Below, piece by piece: positions 11,641 through 21,996 of a stretch of DNA of 64,000 nt (the first letter of the stretch is position 1; every line of letters starts with the position of its first letter). The stretch lies in NCBI GenBank assembly GCA_015501075.1, contig JADNYJ010000010.1:472671-536670 (forward strand), in the 5' to 3' direction. This DNA is from Gymnopilus junonius (Eukaryota; Basidiomycota; Agaricomycetes; Agaricales; Galerinaceae). The position numbers and the translations under genes are program-made. Below the pieces are notes generated by a model. It was not told where the DNA came from. It did not search any database and was given only the letters and a program-made list of their open reading frames with translations.

Positions 11641-12190
11641 GGATATATGGAAGGCTGATTTGACTGAGGAGAAGAAGCAGGCGTTATGGATAAGATGAGG
11701 GCTTTCCGAGTAAGTTGGCGAGGTTCCATTCTGGTGACTTGGTCTGACTTCATTTTCATAGGATGAAATCCCTGATCATATTCCTCACCAACACAAGGAC
11801 AAGGCTTCCGACACTTACAACCACACCATGACCTTCCTTAGCGAGGAGTACTTCCCTGAGGAACATCGTGACCAGTTCATCTTCCGCGGAAAGAAGGTTC
11901 GTTCAAAAATTTTCTGAACTCTGTGAAACGTCACTTACGCTTTATTCTACAGGAATGCCAGAAGCATGACGACTACCAGAACTCCGTCCGCTGGTTCTTC
12001 GGCTACTTTGAGGAGTATGCCAAGCACCCTCGCAAGGCAGTTGATATCACCGAGAACCGCACTCTCTTTGAACGTATCGCCAATGGCCAGTATCTTCCGC
12101 CGTTGATGCTCTCATTGACAACGGACAACGCCAACCGTGATGAGGCCTCTACTACACTGGCTTGCCTCTTGGCACTTGTTTCGGTATGAT
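11640..12190 (+). pseudogene. Fragment of a HAM1-like (DUF5923-type) gene
   Basis: Second captured host-gene piece, same orientation as the SPT6 fragment. Recognisable segments in order: LTEEKKQA, MDKMRAFR, then after an intron with donor GTAAGTTGG, DEIPDHIPHQHKDKAS, TFLSEEYFPEE, RDQFIFRGKK, an intron of about 54 bp, and ECQKHDDYQNSVRWFFGYFEEYAKH. These match what I remember of fungal HAM1-like proteins, whose full length is well over 600 aa, so only an N-terminal slice is present. The fragment breaks down after about 12.1 kb. The retained introns again point to DNA-level capture. Identity rests on recalled family sequence and needs a database search. Confidence 0.72.
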
Positions 12191-13812
12191 ATGTTTTCTC
12201 TCTTGAGTCTCAGATTCCTCTGACATCATTTTCAGGCTATCCATACCACGGCCACGAATTTCTTGCAAAGACGGCTGCAAGCTCTCATCCCTTCTGCCTG
12301 TGGCTAATCCAGTCTCTGGCTAGTCATCTTGGCTTATAAGCTTGTAACACCCTGACTGACAGCAGTGCTCACACTTCCTTTGTTTGTGAGGAGCTGAGCG
12401 CACTTCGTCGTGGTCAGTGCCGACGCCATTGGCCGCTCCTTCTGCTCGTCACTTCATGTTCACCAAAGCCAGGATCACAAGTATGGCTCAGCTCGTCGCT
12501 AGTTCATGTGCATGACCCATTGAGGCCCAAGAAGCTGCCACCTCCTGCATGGAGTCGGACATGGGCGGGTGGTGATACCTCAGCTGGTTGCTCGCGCTTT
12601 CTTTAGACGATCTCCAGGCAATTTATACCTTCTTTCTTGCTGCTGAACTATGGAACATTGTTGAATCCGACACCCAGCTACGTGAGTCCGATTTGGCGAT
12701 GTTTTTGGCCTGGTTCATCGGAAATTTTTGCGGTGCTGATCAGCTTGAGCTGAGTGGTGGTGGTGCAGAGTGCTGACCTTTAGATTATATTTTGTAGGGA
12801 TACGCTCTTACTTCGCAAGCTTCATATGACATCTATGACCCTGGCATTACTTCGGTTTTTGGATGACGCCCCCTCAACAACTGCCGATTTCTCGGGATAC
12901 AGCATTATCACCGCTGTGAATGTGCTTGTCATTGCAGGCACCCTCATCATTAGCGCAGTTCCATTTGGAGAGCCTTCGTAACTTTTCTACAACGATTCAA
13001 CAAACCACGATAGTGATCTGAGGCTCCATCTGTCACTGTTATCGCTGTATTGCAGCCTCCAACCACCGCTGCACGCATTTTTTGACAAGTCCCATGCCTC
13101 CAAGCCCTACCAGCCCAAACAACAGCCATACTCAACTTTTCTCGATGACTTAGGATGCCGCTGGTCCATGTGCCCAGAGTTGGTGATACTGATCTGGACG
13201 ACGACCGCAGTGTGCTATCCCTGTCATTTTCGTCTTCAATGTTGTCTTCTTCTTTATCGCCTCCTTTTCCAGATTCATCTGAGTTAAGTCGAGGAGGACA
13301 AGGATGATGTGGATGAAGTTCTGGCAATTTCTACACTGGAACTTTTGCCTCCACTACCGATGGCGACACTGACCTCGATAGATTGGGAGCATCACGACAA
13401 GCACCAAGGATACGAAACTCGATACCACCTCATATACCCTCCGCAATTGTACAACATACCAACAAAATGTCATTCACAACCACCACCCTTGGAATTTTCA
13501 TCACCGACATCACATGTCTTGCATTTACCGCCACTTGGTGACAACATCCCCACTACGGATTCCTTGCCACTGGACCCTTTGCAACCACCATCGCCCCTGG
13601 ATTTTTCGTCATGTCATCTGACTGAACACGAACCCACAGAGACAGCTCACCCTCAGCGGGCATGTGGCGGCAAGTTGCCTTCGCTGCTATCACCCTTGGA
13701 TCGGCCACCATCTCCTTCACCGCCCACGTCGGTATCATCCTCGCTCGCATGGCAAGCATCAGCAATTTTATCACCTGCTGTTACGCCACTCCCGTCTTCG
13801 GATCCGCAATGA

Positions 13813-14370
13813 GTGCGATTTACAGATGAGCCTGGTCTGGATGACCTGGGCCTAGGATTCCCCTCTCCTTCGGTCTCAACCGTCGACCTGCCCCCTCTCT
13901 TCTCCTCATCTTCGCCATTCTACGATTTGGTGATGGTCCAGCCCCCAAGTCCTTCATCATACAAAATTACAACTCTCTGTCACCTTTGCCGCACTTGTTC
14001 TCCTCCAACAGCTAAAAGCATGCTTTCTGTCTCCTCTTGGTTCATCCGGCCACCGGCTTTCCATCTGGCCTACATGATACATGTTTATGCTGAGGGAAGT
14101 CAATCAGATGGAGAGGGAAATGTCCACATATATCTAGACTGGGAGCTCACTGTCGACAACCCTATACTCTCAAACTTCAAGGACGTGATCAAGGTGGATT
14201 TTGCAGAGGACAAGGAACATCGCTCATACCCTGACTATGTCACCACCTTTGTCTTGAAAAATGCTGCCCAAGCCAAGCTCTCGAAGTTGAACATGCCTTT
14301 CAATGTAGAAAAGTCAAGTCCGGTGCCAGGTTTCTCCGGCCATGGCTCTTTCCTCCAGGAACCCTCATGA
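13813..14370 (+). other. Unrecognised ORF, possibly part of a captured gene
   Basis: Open for 185 codons. The first part is Ser/Pro-rich and resembles low-complexity translation. From about 14020 it looks like a folded protein (YAEGSQSDGEGNVHIYLDWE, then VDNPILSNFKDVIKVDFAED, YPDYVTTFVLKNA). I do not recognise the family. It lies in the debris zone downstream of the SPT6/HAM1-like fragments, so it may be another captured exon. I see no clear start or splice context. Confidence 0.25.
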
Positions 14371-14763
14371 AGACCCCTTGAGATCCCAACACACCTGAGA
14401 CCCCATCACCGACATATTCCAACGCCACCTCACCCGCTTCTTCTGGCTCATCAGCAAGCCGGTTGGTGGACCTTGCCTCATGATTCATCATGGATCTCTT
14501 CGCATGTCCTGATTCATCTTTCACCTTTGCTGCACTTGTTCTTCTCCTGCCCTTCATGGCCCAAAATCACATTTCATCATCATGTTTGCTTTGTTTGTCC
14601 TCCTCCAATGGCTGAAAGCTGGCGTCTCTGCCTTCTTTTACCTCACAGTCTCACTGATTGACATGTTTTTCAAGTTTTTGATAATACATGATCATTTAAC
14701 ATCCACGTGACATCCTCTCACTTTCAACGCGCCTCGCGTCTTGTTTGTTGATTCTTTCCATCT

Positions 14764-14807
14764 GAGAAAGTGGAAAGGTAAAACAGCATTTCTGTTTCTA
14801 CTTTCCC
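14764..14807. repeat. 44-bp palindrome, diverged copy
   Basis: Imperfect inverted repeat with arms GAGAAAGTGGAAA and, reverse-complemented, GGGAAAGTAGAAA, and an AACAG/CTGTT inner stem. Size and outer motif match the palindromes at 8185-8228 and 35197-35240, but the inner sequence differs. Confidence 0.6.
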
Positions 14808-16564
14808 ACAAGGTATCTCTTGTTGAAGATCTTGACCAACATCACTAGTCCAGCAACTTGCACCCCTGCCTACATTCTCCCTCCAATTCCGACCAGTCAC
14901 ATTCTTCAAAGACATCAGCTCTGTATGTCTGCCAGATGCTCCAGTCCCTACTCTGCTGTTTCTCGCCGCTCCGCCGTCTCTCATGAAGATGAGTGGGGAT
15001 CGATGTCACCGCGGAGGTGGCACTACCCCAATTCTCAAGAATACCTATGATCCCGGAATAGAGACACCTATCCAGGGTATAAAGTAAGTCTCTGGTATGC
15101 CCACAAACCCAGCTATGCTCATTCTGTTCTTTTAGCCCATCCCAAACTTTCGCCCACACCCAGATATAATCTACTCATCTTCTATCTACTATGGCTCTGA
15201 TGACGAGGTACTAGTCAATGTCAAGAGTAATCATGAAGAGACGCAAGGTGCACAACTGGTTCTTTGCATGATTCTGAAATATGTCTGAGCTGTACTACTA
15301 GATCACCATGTCATAATCATTTCTGATTCATCGTCCAGACCGCCCAGTCCCATCCCAGTCCCTATCACTCCTCCAGCTGTCCAGACTCCTCCTCCCCTGC
15401 TTAGTCCAATTCATGAACCTCTAGCAATCGACCTTCTGAAGATAAGGCTGCTACAGAAGCTGAAGGCAGTGAAGGCGGCAAAGGCAAAGTCAAAGTCAAG
15501 GCACATCTCATTGAAAAGGCAGGCAAAAGCGAGGTGGCAAGACAAAAGGTCTTGCAAAGAAATGGCTCTCAGGTTAAAAGCAGGATTAGGAGGGTCAGCT
15601 CCAAGAAAAACAATTCACGTTAGATACAAGTTAGATATATAGAGGTAGTACTCTATTAATTTTATTTTAATTGGAGAGATAATAAGTTTGTGGGTGACTG
15701 AGGAAGATTGTCGAAGATCATGACTAAAATAGCAACTTCAAAGCTTTCTTTATTACCTCATGCTCTCTCAGTGTCCCCTCTTTTGCTGCAGGGCCTCGTC
15801 TTCTTTCTTCTGTCTCTGGGACATTATATGTTTATCGAGCTCTTTCCTCTCCAGAGATCGACCAGATAATCCTCCAATACTACCAAGAAAAGCATGAGCA
15901 AGAGTCAAATCCCCAGTAGTCGGTGGTCGATGGACTCTGGAACTTCGGAGACTCCTACAGTGGTCCTGCTAGACTGGGAGACAGAGGAGGGTGAGCATGG
16001 CAGTCTCTCTGATCTTGTGTTTACTATTAACTCCATTTTGGACCTCTTATAGTTGAGACAACAGTAGCTTATACTGGCTGGATTGCCTACCGGATGGCTA
16101 TTCAACGGTTGTGGTTACTGCTTAGAGGCAAAAGTAAGCAGCCATCTTCTTAATGTTACCAAAGCATTGTGAGCTTATGAATAGGTACCTCAGTCTACCA
16201 GAAAAATGGTCAACCACTAGTTGTATGGAAGCATGTCAAGCATCACCACTGTCAGACAACCAAGCACTGAAGTTACTTATCGCTTTCCTACTTATATATA
16301 CCCCATGCTCGCTCTCCTGCTATCTATTCTGCTATCACAGTTCACTCATTTTGCTGTCACTCATTACTATTACACACATTCATTTGACAAGCTCACTCTG
16401 AATGTCACTATATGTGAGTAACTTGGCTTTCATTGCATGTACGAGACTAAAGGACGTCATTTATAGACTGTCTATATATAACTGTTGTGCAATAACATCA
16501 ATCTTTATTGCGATAACCACTACCTGCTCTCTCTATTGCGCTGTAGTTTGGATTGCTGGACATT

Positions 16565-19500
16565 ATGCCACATTTCCCAGATGATGACTTCCCTGGCTGC
16601 CCTGCTTGCTCCAAGATCTTCAAGACCTTCCAAGGACTCAATGCACATCTCTCCTCTGCAAAATCTTGTGAGTGGTATAGAAAGGGCAAAATCAAAGCCT
16701 TTGGCCTGGACGACGTACAGCCATTGCCGGATCCAACGCCATCCCCGTATAATCTAGATCAACCTATACTGCAGCAACAACTTGCTGAAGAGGCAGCTTC
16801 TTCATTTGACTGGGATTCGTCAGATTGGCCTGACTTGGAAGAGGGAAATATTGATGTCCTGCCATCAGAGGATATCGATCGAGATGAGTTTATCCTCTTA
16901 CCCAATGAGCCACAGGCAGGACCTTCCCAACCCAACAGATCCCATCCTAACATGCACAGGTCTCTGGATGATGATGAGGATACTAGAGAGGAAGCTCCTT
17001 ATCCTGGTGCGGTCAGATCTTCGGCATGCAGACCAGCAATTCATAACAACAGATCCAGAGGCGACACTAATGCAAGATCCTTTATCTGAGCATCATCCTT
17101 TCAACTCAGAGCTGGACTGGAGATTTGCCGAATGGGCTGTGAAGGATGGACCTGGCCATAATGCTGTAAATCGCTTGCTCGCTATTCCTGGAGTACGCCG
17201 TCTTTATTATTGTTGAAAGAATATTCTCACTGCATTAGGTCAAAGAAAAACTTGGATTATCATACAACAATGTTCGCGCCTTACATCAGAAAGTTGATTC
17301 AATCCCTGAATGCTGGAGATTGGCAAACATGACACCTCTCATTCCGAGACCGACCAGAGGAAGTGTACACTATACGTTTCAGAGATCCTGTTGAGGCTGT
17401 CAAGAGTCTTTTTGCCAACCCCGCATTTGAGAAAGAGAGAGTCTATTGTCCAAAAAAGTCTTCACTGATGAAGGGAGGAAGTCCAGAATATTCTCCGAGA
17501 TGTGGACAGGTAAATGGTGGCATGCAGTTCAGGTGATCAATCACTTTGGTGATGAATTGCTTGGTCGCTCATTTTGTTGATGCCTACTTAGAACCTCCTG
17601 CCCAAGGGTGCCACCATTGCTCCTATCATATAGCAACAGACAAGACACAGCTCACCCAGTTCTCTGGTGGAAAATCAGCATATCCAGTGTATCTGACATT
17701 GGAAATCTGCCAAAAGCGACACGGAGGAGGCCCAGTCAACATGCGTGCATCTTAATCGCTTATCTCTCTGTGACAAACTCAATCGATCAGAGATGACTGA
17801 GGCAGAACACCGCTCAAAGGTCCAGCATATATTCCATGAAGGATGAGCATTGTGCTTCACCCTCTGAAGAAGGCAGGAAAGGAGGCATCCGAATGACTTG
17901 CAGTGATGGAGCAGTCCGGCTGGTCTTTCCAATCCTTGCATGCTATGTGGCGGACTACCCTGAACAATGTCTCGTTGCCTGTACTAAGTACGGCACTTGC
18001 CCCAAGTGCCGTTGTCCAGCCAAGGAACTTCAGGATCCTGCCGTATCACCTCCTAGGACTAAAACATGGACTCAGCAGATCATCAATGATGCAAAGGCCC
18101 AAGCTCAAGGGTCTCCTCAGGTGTTCCACAAGGAGTGCATGGCCAACGATGTTGCAGGTGGAGTCTTTACCCCGTTTTGGCAGGATCTTCCATTTGCCGA
18201 CATCCATAAAGCAATTACGCCAGACATTCTTCGCCAACTTTATCAAGGCATCTTCAAACACCTGGTTGGTTGGTGTCAAAGCATCGTGGGTGAAAAGAAA
18301 CTAGACCAAAGAATTCAATCTCTTCCTTTTGGCAATGGGCTCCGGCATTTCAAGAACGGCATTTCCAATCTCTCACAGATCTCAGGATCAGAACAAAAGA
18401 ATATGGCGAAGATACTTCTAGGTTGCTTGGTCAGTGTTATGGCCACTCCTGGAATCAAGGCCATGAAGGCACTGCTTGACTTCATATACCTTGCGCAGTA
18501 TCCAACTCACAATAACGAAACTCTGGGCTATTTAAGAACTGCTCTGAAGGAATTCCATGATAACAAAAGCTACTTTGTCAACGTCAAATGCCGAGAACAT
18601 CTGAATCTTCCCAAATTACATTCTCTTTCCCACTACATTGAAAGCATTGAGCTCTTCGGAACAACTGACAACTACAACACTGAAATGTTCGAACGTCTTC
18701 ACATTGACTTTGCTAAGCATGGTTGGAGGGCCACCAATCAATGGGATGAATTTCCGCAAATGATTCATTGGCTCTGTCGGCAGGAGAAGATCACATTTTT
18801 CAATATGGTTATCCAGCTACGAACCACAAAGCCCCAGTCTACAGGCTCTCAGATACCCAGCTTATCCCAACCTCTTCGGGCAATTGCTAAACGCCCTGAC
18901 TACCCTAGGCAAGCTATCACCCACATTGAAACTCTTCATAATGCCCCTCATTTTTCCTTCCACCTGAAGAAATATTTAAATACCTTTTTGGATCCTTCAC
19001 CACTTCGTCAACGTGCTCTGGAGACTGCAGCTTTGCCAATCACCCATCTTGATGTCTACAACATGTTTCGCTTTCACCGGGTGGCTTTACACGATGAAAT
19101 TGAAGGTGAAAAGGATATTGTCAGGGCCATGCCAAAGTCTGCAAAGCTTCCAAATGGCCGTTTTGATACAGTTGTTGTAATGACTACTGATGAAGCAGAA
19201 TCACATGGTCTTGCAGGTGCGTAGGCAAGGTTCTTCTCTGAGTTTCAGTACTCTAATTTGCACTTAGGGACAAGAATAGGCCAGTTGAAAGTCATTTTCT
19301 GCCTTCCGGATTTGATACCTGCACCTGGAGCACCAATCCCAGCACCGGAAGCCTGGCCTAAAGTTCCACTTGCATATGTTGAGTGGTATACCCGCTTACC
19401 ATCTGAACCTTCTGTCCAGCATGGTATGTATAGAATCTCTAAGCCCAAACCAGAGGCTAGTGGGCACCTACTAGGTGAAGTTCTCCCAGTAACCAGCATC

Positions 19501-19641
19501 AGGCAAAGTTGTATGCTCTTCCCTGTATTCAAGGAAGCTGCAGACCAAAATCAGTGGAATTCAACGAATGTTCTTGACACCGCAGAGAGCTTTTTAGTCA
19601 ATAACTGGGTTAGTAAATATTGTTATCAGACAATTTGGTAG
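16565..19641 (+). mobile_element. Plavaka-type (CACTA-related) DNA transposon gene, frameshifted
   Basis: Transposase gene of the fungal Plavaka group. It starts at ATG 16565 with a C2H2-like finger (GCPACSKIFKTF, then LNAHLSSAKSC), followed by an acidic linker. Next is the typical segment ELDWRFAEWAVKDGPGHNAV, NRLLAIPG, an intron ending at about 17238, VKEKLGLSYNNVRALH. Frame changes occur near 17.0-17.1 kb, near 17.35-17.45 kb and around 17.75-17.84 kb, where the DKTQLT/AYPVYLT region is split between frames. The core from 17836 to 19224 is one intact ORF. After a short intron (about 19219-19266) the C-terminus (PLAYVEWYT, HGMYRIS, NVLDTAESFLVNNW) follows to 19641. Gene damage is light and not of the CpG-to-TpG type, so this insertion looks younger than the hAT and OrsD-RecQ relics. 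Element ends were not found. Confidence 0.82.
17836..19224 (+). CDS. Plavaka transposase core, intact 462-codon ORF
   Basis: Central and C-terminal transposase region. It begins within the catalytic part (GGIRMTCSDGAVRLVFPIL). It has a zinc-binding cluster CTKYGTCPKCRCP, then PFWQDLPFADIHKAITPDIL and RQLYQGIFKHLVGW. It ends with the DUF6830-type signature LNLPKLHSLSHYIESIELFG and TDNYNTEMFERLHIDFAKHG. The upstream portion of the gene is frameshifted, so this ORF alone would not give a full enzyme. Confidence 0.8.
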   Translation: MKDEHCASPSEEGRKGGIRMTCSDGAVRLVFPILACYVADYPEQCLVACTKYGTCPKCRCPAKELQDPAVSPPRTKTWTQQIINDAKAQAQGSPQVFHKECMANDVAGGVFTPFWQDLPFADIHKAITPDILRQLYQGIFKHLVGWCQSIVGEKKLDQRIQSLPFGNGLRHFKNGISNLSQISGSEQKNMAKILLGCLVSVMATPGIKAMKALLDFIYLAQYPTHNNETLGYLRTALKEFHDNKSYFVNVKCREHLNLPKLHSLSHYIESIELFGTTDNYNTEMFERLHIDFAKHGWRATNQWDEFPQMIHWLCRQEKITFFNMVIQLRTTKPQSTGSQIPSLSQPLRAIAKRPDYPRQAITHIETLHNAPHFSFHLKKYLNTFLDPSPLRQRALETAALPITHLDVYNMFRFHRVALHDEIEGEKDIVRAMPKSAKLPNGRFDTVVVMTTDEAESHGLAGA

Positions 19642-19789
19642 AATGTAGACAGTCTTTATTATGTACACTACACTGGCTGAAGGCCTTCTAATAATTTATG
19701 CTTGTTGTAAATTTAATCTACCATGATGTTGACAAAGTTCTGTATTGCAGAGAAGCTCAGAGTAACACAGAGCCACCGAAAGTGCTCTG

Positions 19790-20250
19790 ATAAGCTTCCA
19801 TGTGACCAAAGATCATGGGATTTTCCTAGTCTGCTCATGGTCAGGTGCAGAGCTAAAAACATGTTTTCCTGATATGAACATACATGCTCAACATGTGGCA
19901 AGAGCTTCCATGCACACTGGCTTTTCTCAAAGTGCGACTGGACCCTTATTCGGCTTGCACCGTAAAGCAGCCACCTGGGTGATGAAGCAAATGTGATGGC
20001 CAAGTTGGAACCAAACCATAAGGAGGTAATCTTCAGAATTGGGTGCAGTCTCTTTTCATATGATGAAAAGTTTGATGCCATTCAGACATATATGCAAGTG
20101 GCGGTGGACTTGAAAATGCTTGACAGCAAGACACCTTTACCTCATGAACTGATCTGACATATAAGAAGACAGATGAAGTGGACCAGCAGCAATCACATTT
20201 GGATTGTGTATGTTCTAAATAGCCAATAGATGTAGAAAGTTGTTGAGTAC
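19790..20250 (+). pseudogene. Relic related to the MYND gene downstream
   Basis: Stop-ridden sequence at about 20014-20250 reads EVIFRIGCSLFSYDEKFDAI, then a helical stretch. This matches QVFFKIGCKIFSFDHRCEPV in the intact MYND-finger protein at 20604-21389. It appears to be the C-terminal part of a second, decayed copy. The region between 19650 and 19790 shows nothing recognisable. Confidence 0.5.
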
Positions 20251-20603
20251 CCAACCGCAGAATTATTCCAAGTGATTAAGCACTGATCACTACTGAGTTC
20301 CTGAGTCACCCCTGATTGTGGTGTGTTCCAAGTCATGGAAAATCCATAAGAATGGCAGATGCTTTTGCAGAGTGGAGTGAGACTTGTGCCAAGAGTGCTT
20401 AGACCTAGCCATGATCAGGTGCCCTGTTGGCTCAGTGCTAGAAGCACTGCAGTTCCTGAGTCATTAGAAGCACCAAACTATCCATCAGAATATTCCCAAG
20501 TTAGAGCAGTAGCACCGACAAACTTCCGAAGCTTATCACATGCCATTGAATGAGCAACGGCTTCTTCTAAATAATCAAAGAGGTTCAGTGCGCTCTCAGC
20601 TCC

Positions 20604-21389
20604 ATGGCCAACAATGCTCTCCTCTTTTCTCCCACTGCAGGGCATCCGTTTCTTTCCCCTCAGTCACCAGAAGTCTTGGACCTTTGTATACAGTGCTGCA
20701 GTAAACCCCGAGCAGGTACTAGAGTAAGAAGGTGCCACCAGTGTGCAAAGGCAGTCTATTGCGTTCATGTTTTGTCTTGTCTATTCAGTACAGCACTAAC
20801 TCTGTTGTAGAAAAACAGCTGCCGATCAGAGGCACTCCCCATCCACCACTTTGTCTGCAATGCGGATCTGTGTCCAGTGGATTTTTGCCTGGCAAATGCA
20901 TGGCTTGAAAAGTATCGCCACATTGTTGGCCTCTTTATCATTGCAATGCTCAACATTCCTCCAATCACATCCATTCCATCCATTCAGGCCCTCGCTGATT
21001 GCTATGTGTTTACATTCACCCTGGCCATGACTCAGGGTCGCCCATGTGCACCCGATTATACCAAGGTTCGCTTGGACATCTCCTCCCAGTTCATGATGCC
21101 TGCTGATATTCTGCCAGTGGAGTACTTCACCTACCCAGGCCTGATCACTCCAGGACCCAACCAGGTCTTTTTTAAGATTGGTTGCAAGATATTCTCTTTC
21201 GACCACCGCTGTGAGCCAGTTATGGCCTTTCAGACTTTGAATGTTGACAAGGAAATCTTTTCCTTTGATTATGGTGTACCTAGTGCCCAGAATCATTGTG
21301 TAGAGCTTCTGAAGCTCTTGGTTGTATGGAATGAACATGAGTGGCATAGAGCAGCAGGAACAGCCTGTGCTTGTCATCCAGATATGTAG
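20604..21389 (+). CDS. MYND-type zinc finger protein, 245 aa
   Basis: Two exons, 20604-20762 and 20811-21389, joined in phase across a 48-bp intron (GTTCATG to TTGTAG). Near the N-terminus the spliced product shows a complete MYND finger: CIQC, then CHQC, VYC, KNSC and HHFVC with usual spacing. The rest (about 170 aa) is a small domain I cannot name, with PVEYFTYPGLITPG, QVFFKIGCKIFSFDH and LKLLVVWNEHEWHRA. MYND fingers bind proline-rich partners. Many Agaricomycete genomes hold large, unplaced MYND families of this size. The reading frame is intact although it lies among transposon remains. A decayed relative sits 350 bp upstream. Function not assigned. Confidence 0.7.
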
Positions 21390-21996
21390 ATGTGTTTTCT
21401 GTATATGCAGCTCCATTGATTAGTACTTGAATTATATGTGTTATGTTACACACTCTCAATTGTCTCGCCCTCAGTGTTGGCCCATTTTGTCAATTATGCA
21501 GTCTGGCTTTAACTTAAAGAGTGGTCTGAAAGTGACCTGCCTCAAAGCTGACCTGTAAAAGAGCAGACTGTTGGAATATCAAAATTATGCAAGCATGCAC
21601 AATGCAGCTCCATTTCCCAAGTAGACTCCATTCTGCATGTTAGGTACTTTATTCAGGTCTTATTAACTATATAGGTACAGAATTTGTATGTAGATAGTCA
21701 TCTGTTTGCCTCTTGGCTTCCATCTGTCTCTGAGGTCAAACATGTGCTCCACCTTGCCTACAGGCTGTTTTGCAGAATGTCAGTCAGCCTCCCCTCACAA
21801 AATTTGTGTGCATTAAAGTCCTACTTGGTGCTTGTTCAAAAAGCTCTTTATGGACATGATTTGAGGTGGACATGCCACATTTAATTAATGTATATTCCTT
21901 CTCAAATACATTCTGTGACTTGCATATTTATCTGTGTTTGCATCTCTGAGATATATAAGAGGACTCAATAATCAGCCAACCTCCAACTTGCTTCTC
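21390..21996. other. AT-rich gap, nothing recognised
   Basis: About 600 bp between the MYND gene and the OrsD-RecQ relic. Poor in CpG. I see no gene, repeat or terminal motif. It may contain the promoter of the decayed helicase gene. Confidence 0.5.

Larger units (their letters stand above)
12197..16560. other. Gene debris and non-coding sequence
   Basis: About 4.3 kb with no intact gene. Short stretches look protein-like. One at about 12788-12975 could encode a small membrane segment (VNVLVIAGTLIISAV), broken by a frame change. One at about 13480-13810 gives hydrophobic segments in one frame (AFAAITLGSATISF, HVGIILARMASISNF). I do not recognise the parent genes. A Lys/Ala-rich open stretch at 15430-15640 ends before AT-rich sequence. 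From about 15.65 kb the composition turns AT-rich; the remaining 900 bp before the Plavaka gene probably includes that element's left end, but I could not identify its TIR. Confidence 0.4.

Noticed and set aside
20415..20475. SINE or tRNA-like A box (TTGGCTCAGTGC)
   Set aside because: No matching B box or tail; too weak to report as a feature.
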